Positions 60,400 through 64,000 of a DNA stretch of 64,000 bases are shown piece by piece; position 1 is the stretch's first letter, and each line of letters begins with the position of its first letter. Under the pieces are notes generated by a model. That model was given only the letters and a program-made list of their open reading frames with translations, ran no database searches and was not told the origin of the DNA. Position numbers and translations under genes: made by a program. The DNA lies in NCBI GenBank assembly GCA_023251075.1, contig JAHEZM010000003.1, forward strand, positions 1 to 64,000, written 5' to 3'. This DNA comes from Flavobacteriales bacterium (GTDB lineage: Bacteria; Bacteroidota; Bacteroidia; Flavobacteriales_C; GCA-002722245).

Positions 60400-62349
60400 T
60401 TTAATCAGTTTGTAAAAATCAATGTTGTTATTGGTTACGGTATAAATTCCTTCTGGGAGGGAATTAATATCTATCCATTCGTTATTACTGATTGTATTTT
60501 GTTGCACTAGTTTTCCTGATAAATCATAAATGAAAATAGTACCTGCTGAATTTATTTTAAACGAGTTGTGAGCAGGATTAGGGTAAATGAAGTTGATTGT
60601 TTTTTTCATTTCAGATACGGCAATATTACTGCTAGGATCGGCGAAAGTAAAATCCAAATAATTCAGATTAAAATCACCTGTTTCAAAAACAATTCTAATC
60701 ACTTGCTCTCCTTTTGTTAAAGGTACATCATTCACTTTTACATTGAGCCAGCTTTGCCATCCGCCGCTGGCAGGAATAGAGAAGGTGGCTGTTGTTTGAT
60801 CATTGATTTCGATATGGAAAGCTTTGTTTCCCGCAGTACACGCTACTCTTGCCCGTATGTCGTAAATAGTATCTTTAGCAACATTAACGGTATACTCTAA
60901 CCATTCTCCTGCCTGAATCCATCCTATACTATAACCATTACCATTGTCGGCACAACTTTCTATATCTACATTTCCTGTTCTGTAAGCATTACCGTTATTG
61001 CCTTCCGATAAATCGTAGTAACCCAGATTGCTACCCACATCAAAATTTTCTGCTTGCACTTTTCCCGGAATATTTTGTGCATTTCCACCAAATGCACTTT
61101 GTACAAGAGCTGGATTTACGGTGATAGTTATGGTATCACTATATGCAGAAGAGTACATATTATCGAGCGCTAAGGCATAAATTTTATAGGTTCCTGGTCC
61201 GGCAGTTTTCCAACTGTAGGTAAAATGAGTGCCTGTATCTTGTGCTATTTTATTATTGTTGGCATAAAAAGCAATAAGAGAGATAGTACCATCGGAATCA
61301 TTTGCATTTGCTTCCATGTAGATAGAATCTCCTTCTGTAAATGTTTGATTATAGATTGGGTGGATTAAAGTTGTTTTTGGTTTTTTATTGTTTTGCGAAT
61401 TTTTTATTACTTCATCCATTGCCTTTAACAATGATTTATTATTGCTCGTTGGGAAATCATATTGTAAAGCCCACCACATTACTCCTCCTGCTAAATCCTG
61501 AGCCAGGGCTGTTTTTTTTTTAATGGTGCTAATACCGTTGTAGTAAATATTTCCGTTGGATGGTGTGGTAATGTGATCTTCATTTTCTGATCCCGGAAAG
61601 AGATTAAAAATTTGCATGATGGTCATACTACTGCTGCCATTGGTTTCCCATCGGTAGCCATAACTAGGTAATCCCAGTATCAATTTTTCTTTGGAAAGTG
61701 CTCTTGTTTCTCCCCAATATTGTAAGTCGCTTACGGCTGAGGAATATGAGGAATGCTGACCGGGTCCGCTCCAGGTACCATATTGGTCGTACGACATAAT
61801 ATTTACCCAATCGAATTTATTCAGTGCATCATTAGAAATAGAATTTCCATTCCATGTAGCTACTGCAGCGCTTAATGTTTTTCCACTTCCAGCGAGTGAA
61901 TCAGCCAGTTCAATAATAAAAGCATTGTAGTTAACATCAATTGCTGATCCTTCTAAATCAATATCGATTCCATCCAGTGAATACTGAAAAAGAAATTCTT
62001 TGATTTTGTGAATGAAATTTGCTCGGTTTGCTAGCTGTTTTAAGGTAGTCCATGAACTCGGAGCAGAAGCACCACCTACAGAAATAATTGCTTTTGCATT
62101 TCCATTGTGAATAATGTTTACAACAGAATTTAAATTATCGGTAGGACTCATCGCTCCCAAATTATCGGGATTCGCGAACGATATACAAACATGTGTTACA
62201 ACATTGTAATCAACAGCGTTAGCATCTTGTACAAAATTCCCCCAATTGTACAAATAACCCACCACTTTAAATTCTGCTTTACAGAATTGAAAGCTAAATA
62301 AGAAAAGAAAAAAGAAAAGAAAGCCCCCATTTGATTTACTTGTAGTCAT
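60394..62349 (-). CDS. Secreted GH18 chitinase with Ig, CBM6 and T9SS sorting domains
   Basis: 651 residues. A signal peptide ends near residue 25 (FQFCKA). GH18 domain about 27-312: FKVVGYLYNW start, SVGG at 90-93, catalytic DGIDIDLE at 126-133 with Glu133 as the proton donor, MSYDQY at 185-190 and the terminal Trp of GGVMWWALQYD. Residues 325-411 are an Ig-like domain (VxxTxPxxG-type linker with IYMEANANDSDGTIS), 427-570 a CBM6 (IPGKVQAENFD, VDIESCADNGNGYSIGW, GEWLEYTVNV), and about 580-651 a T9SS type A sorting domain (YPNPAHNSFKIN). Degrades chitin outside the cell. The AraC-type regulator lies just upstream in the same direction. Confidence 0.95.
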   Translation of the reverse strand: MTTSKSNGGFLFFFLFLFSFQFCKAEFKVVGYLYNWGNFVQDANAVDYNVVTHVCISFANPDNLGAMSPTDNLNSVVNIIHNGNAKAIISVGGASAPSSWTTLKQLANRANFIHKIKEFLFQYSLDGIDIDLEGSAIDVNYNAFIIELADSLAGSGKTLSAAVATWNGNSISNDALNKFDWVNIMSYDQYGTWSGPGQHSSYSSAVSDLQYWGETRALSKEKLILGLPSYGYRWETNGSSSMTIMQIFNLFPGSENEDHITTPSNGNIYYNGISTIKKKTALAQDLAGGVMWWALQYDFPTSNNKSLLKAMDEVIKNSQNNKKPKTTLIHPIYNQTFTEGDSIYMEANANDSDGTISLIAFYANNNKIAQDTGTHFTYSWKTAGPGTYKIYALALDNMYSSAYSDTITITVNPALVQSAFGGNAQNIPGKVQAENFDVGSNLGYYDLSEGNNGNAYRTGNVDIESCADNGNGYSIGWIQAGEWLEYTVNVAKDTIYDIRARVACTAGNKAFHIEINDQTTATFSIPASGGWQSWLNVKVNDVPLTKGEQVIRIVFETGDFNLNYLDFTFADPSSNIAVSEMKKTINFIYPNPAHNSFKINSAGTIFIYDLSGKLVQQNTISNNEWIDINSLPEGIYTVTNNNIDFYKLIKN

Positions 62350-62417
62350 AAATAAATGGTTTTAATAGACAGGCAAATTAACCTTGCATTTACAATTTTC
62401 AAAATGTTTTAGAGGAA

Positions 62418-62434
62418 GTGCGGTGATTGTCCGG
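62418..62434 (-). promoter_or_regulatory. Candidate operator upstream of the chitinase gene
   Basis: On the minus strand CCGGACAATCACCGCAC, i.e. half-site CCGGACA and a weaker CCGCAC starting 11 bp later, about 70-85 bp before the chitinase start at 62349. A third look-alike, CCGGATA, starts 18 bp earlier and falls in the end of the AraC gene. The same arrangement is seen at 63839-63856. Confidence 0.5.
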
Positions 62435-62444
62435 TGAAATAAAT

Positions 62445-63548
62445 TTATCCGGCCTTTTCTTCTTTTTGTTTTCTGTAATCGCCAGGGGCAATACCTGTTT
62501 CCGATTTAAAAACCCTGTTGAAATGAGTCACATTATTATAACCAATAGAATAGGCAATTTCAGAAATATTAGCTTCGCTTTCATTCAACAATCTCTTGGC
62601 TTCGGTCATTCTGATGTTGTTGATATATTGCTTGAAAGACTGATTGTATTTGGTTTTTATAATAGCAGAAATTTTATTTTCGTTGTATCCGGTTTCTTTA
62701 TTAATTAAACTTAATGATAGTTCCGGATTAGAATAATTGGCTGCGATGTAATCGAACACCTTTTTCTCTAAAGCATCATTGCCATTGTTAATTTCCGGTG
62801 TTGGCTGATAAGTAACAAAAACCGTTTTTTTCTTTTTAGTATAGCCAATTAAGAAAGCAATAATACTTAATATTAAGCCTATTATTAGTGTATATAGGTA
62901 ATATAAATTTTCAGCAGTAAATGCAAAAGAGCTAAGAGTAATTTTATCTTTTATTCCAGTAGGTAAGAATGCACAGTTTTCAATTTCTACAGATTGTGTA
63001 TTGCTAAAAGCACAATTCATTTTGCTGCCAATGGAATCAATCTGGTTGTCTCTATACCACCAATCAGGAGTACTGAATTCTTTTAAAGGAATTTCATATT
63101 CTTCTTCCTCAGGAGAATATTTTAATTCATAAACATTACTCATGTAAGAGTTCGAATTTTCAATATTTGAAAATTTCTCACAATAGGTTTTGATATTTAT
63201 TCGAATAATTTTTGTGTGTTCGGCCTTTATTTTAAGCGATACTGATGAATAATCATTGATATCAAAGTACTGTTTCGGATTCTTTTTAGATAAGGCGATT
63301 CCAACGTAAGGGTATTCAAATTTCCCCCCTAAGGTGTAAGTTAATTCAAGAGATTGCTCGGGGTTGGTTTTTAATTCTGCCTCAGAATTTCCTTTGTCTG
63401 CATGATCTTCATATCCCTTGGCTACAAAGTCCTCTGTAAATGGAAACATCGAAAATTTTTGAACTCTAAAGAAAAAAAGAATAGAGGAAACCGCTAAGGT
63501 CCCAATAAGTATGTTAATAGCTATCCTTTTAAAATTATAGGTCTCCAT
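62445..63548 (-). CDS. Membrane-anchored AraC-family regulator with extracytoplasmic sensor
   Basis: 367 residues. Helix 8-27 and helix 214-235 are both membrane segments; between them, residues 28-213 form a beta-rich domain outside the cytoplasm, with DYSSVSLKIKAEH, IRINIKTY and EEEYEIPLKEF, a pattern resembling galactose-binding-like jelly-rolls. The cytoplasmic C-terminus, about 262-362, is an AraC HTH pair: SLSLINKETGYNENKISAII and ANISEIAYSIGYNNVTHFNR, with GIAPGDYRKQ. It would sense a ligand outside and act directly on DNA. Immediately upstream of the chitinase gene (95 bp), in the same direction. Chitin breakdown products are a plausible ligand, by context only. Confidence 0.88.
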   Translation of the reverse strand: METYNFKRIAINILIGTLAVSSILFFFRVQKFSMFPFTEDFVAKGYEDHADKGNSEAELKTNPEQSLELTYTLGGKFEYPYVGIALSKKNPKQYFDINDYSSVSLKIKAEHTKIIRINIKTYCEKFSNIENSNSYMSNVYELKYSPEEEEYEIPLKEFSTPDWWYRDNQIDSIGSKMNCAFSNTQSVEIENCAFLPTGIKDKITLSSFAFTAENLYYLYTLIIGLILSIIAFLIGYTKKKKTVFVTYQPTPEINNGNDALEKKVFDYIAANYSNPELSLSLINKETGYNENKISAIIKTKYNQSFKQYINNIRMTEAKRLLNESEANISEIAYSIGYNNVTHFNRVFKSETGIAPGDYRKQKEEKAG

Positions 63549-63607
63549 GTTCGCACCTTAAAGATAGCATTTTCACATTAATTTCCAGTTTTAATTTTGC
63601 ACAAAAA

Positions 63608-63641
63608 AACAAGGTAGATATTGAGCAATATCTACCTTGTT
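63608..63641 (-). terminator. Long hairpin upstream of the AraC gene
   Basis: Perfect 15-bp stem (AACAAGGTAGATATT, 63608-63622, with complement at 63627-63641) and GAGC loop, followed on the minus strand by T7. It has the form of an intrinsic terminator for leftward transcription, though no leftward gene is seen to its right. Confidence 0.65.
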
Positions 63642-63816
63642 ACCTAATATATATAAAACTGTCTGGAGAATGCATATGAAAAAAGAACGTCTTTTTTAAA
63701 AAGTGACGGCCTCGGGGGGGAGACCGTCCACTTCTTTAGGGGGATTCAATCTACTTTTCTTGTTACAAATTTAAGTTGTAAGGGAGTGATTCGACGAATA
63801 TTTATTGTGACTTGCG
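63642..63816. other. Gene-free stretch with two further hairpins
   Basis: Part of a 406-bp gene-free region between the divergent AraC gene and the entering gene. It holds AAAAAAGA/TCTTTTTT (63679-63697) and AAGTGACGGCCTC with an imperfect complement (63701-63733, G-rich loop). No coding frame or known RNA was recognised, but three hairpins in about 130 bp are unusual. Confidence 0.5.
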
Positions 63817-63856
63817 CCGGACAGGCAAAAAAATAAAGCCGGACAATGACCGGACA
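63817..63856 (+). promoter_or_regulatory. Candidate operator array, CCGGACA direct repeats
   Basis: CCGGACA occurs at 63817-63823, 63839-63845 and 63850-63856, in direct orientation with 22- and 11-bp steps (multiples of one DNA turn). The pair 63839-63856 matches the site upstream of the chitinase gene in 15 of 18 positions and lies in the same orientation relative to the gene starting at 63955. Probable binding site for the AraC-type regulator, inferred only. Confidence 0.55.
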
Positions 63857-63954
63857 AAAACACGCAATAAATTGAAAATCAAATTAATAATGAAAAGACA
63901 ATTTTTGTGATGTATTAATTTTCTTAGTATTTTGTGGTAGATAATTGTTCGATT

Positions 63955-64000
63955 ATGAAAAAGATATTTGTCCTCCTATTTATCCTTCCTCATTTACTAT
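63955..64000 (+). CDS. Start of an exported protein gene, cut by the window end
   Basis: ATG at 63955 followed by MKKIFVLLFILPHLL, the first 15 residues of a signal peptide; the frame runs to the window edge without a stop. The product cannot be identified. The CCGGACA array 99 bp upstream, in the same direction, suggests it is regulated with the chitinase gene, and such a neighbour might be another chitin-related surface protein, but that is a guess. Confidence 0.6.
   Translation, partial: MKKIFVLLFILPHLL

Noticed and set aside
1-64000. CRISPR array, insertion sequence or prophage
   Set aside because: No series of regularly spaced repeats, no transposase, integrase, capsid or terminase gene was found; the repeats seen are single palindromes without coding capacity.

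Overview
The window looks like a chromosome segment of a member of the Bacteroidota (Flavobacteriia, Sphingobacteriia or Chitinophagia type). The evidence is the low GC content, several proteins with C-terminal type IX secretion (T9SS) sorting domains, T9SS and gliding components (PorZ, a PorP/SprF-like protein, GldH), a trihaem-free sdhC-sdhA-sdhB operon, RicT next to GldH, and the lack of clear Shine-Dalgarno sequences. All identifications come from reading translated sequence; no database search was run.

Layout. 1-8.8 kb: end of a membrane protein plus a PorP/SprF-like protein, a secreted GH16 glucanase with CBM6, an unknown alpha-helical protein, then three leftward exported proteins (CARDB/T9SS, a Big2 lipoprotein, a T9SS protein). 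9-16 kb: tRNA-Arg(CCT), argB, a small exported protein boxed by two inverted copies of one repeat, a GH3-family acyl-adenylase, a GH64 beta-1,3-glucanase, a MORN-repeat protein. 15.8-19.4 kb: succinate dehydrogenase. 19.5-30 kb: Xaa-Pro aminopeptidase, biotin carrier protein, M1 peptidase, rnhA, purN, rodA, an OmpA-like lipoprotein, two tandem YqaE/Pmp3-like lipoproteins. 30-40 kb: PBP1A, gldH, ricT, holB (leftward) and pgk, dxr, rseP (rightward). 40-52 kb: ALDH7-type dehydrogenase, LRR and CAP-domain proteins, pirin, an M20 hydrolase, a DEAD-box helicase, a phosphodiester-glycosidase-like protein. 52.6-64 kb: SF1 helicase, cytochrome c-like lipoprotein, VF530 protein, ClC channel, porZ, recO, a secreted GH18 chitinase and a membrane-anchored AraC-type regulator.

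How the genes fit together. GH16, GH64 and GH18 enzymes carry T9SS-type C-terminal domains, and PorZ belongs to the machinery that finishes such proteins at the cell surface. Together they suggest extracellular attack on beta-1,3-glucan and chitin, as in fungal or algal walls. The chitinase lies next to a predicted transmembrane AraC regulator. A two-part direct repeat (half-sites 11 bp apart) is found upstream of the chitinase and again upstream of the gene entering the window at its right end, which makes a candidate local regulon.

The most unusual feature of the window is its load of interspersed palindromic elements: at least five families, two of them present as two copies, mostly sitting at or within a few bases of stop codons, and one read through in frame at the start of a CAP-domain gene. 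One family shows paired changes in its two arms, as expected if the folded structure is kept. No CRISPR array, prophage, transposase, rRNA or known riboswitch was recognised.
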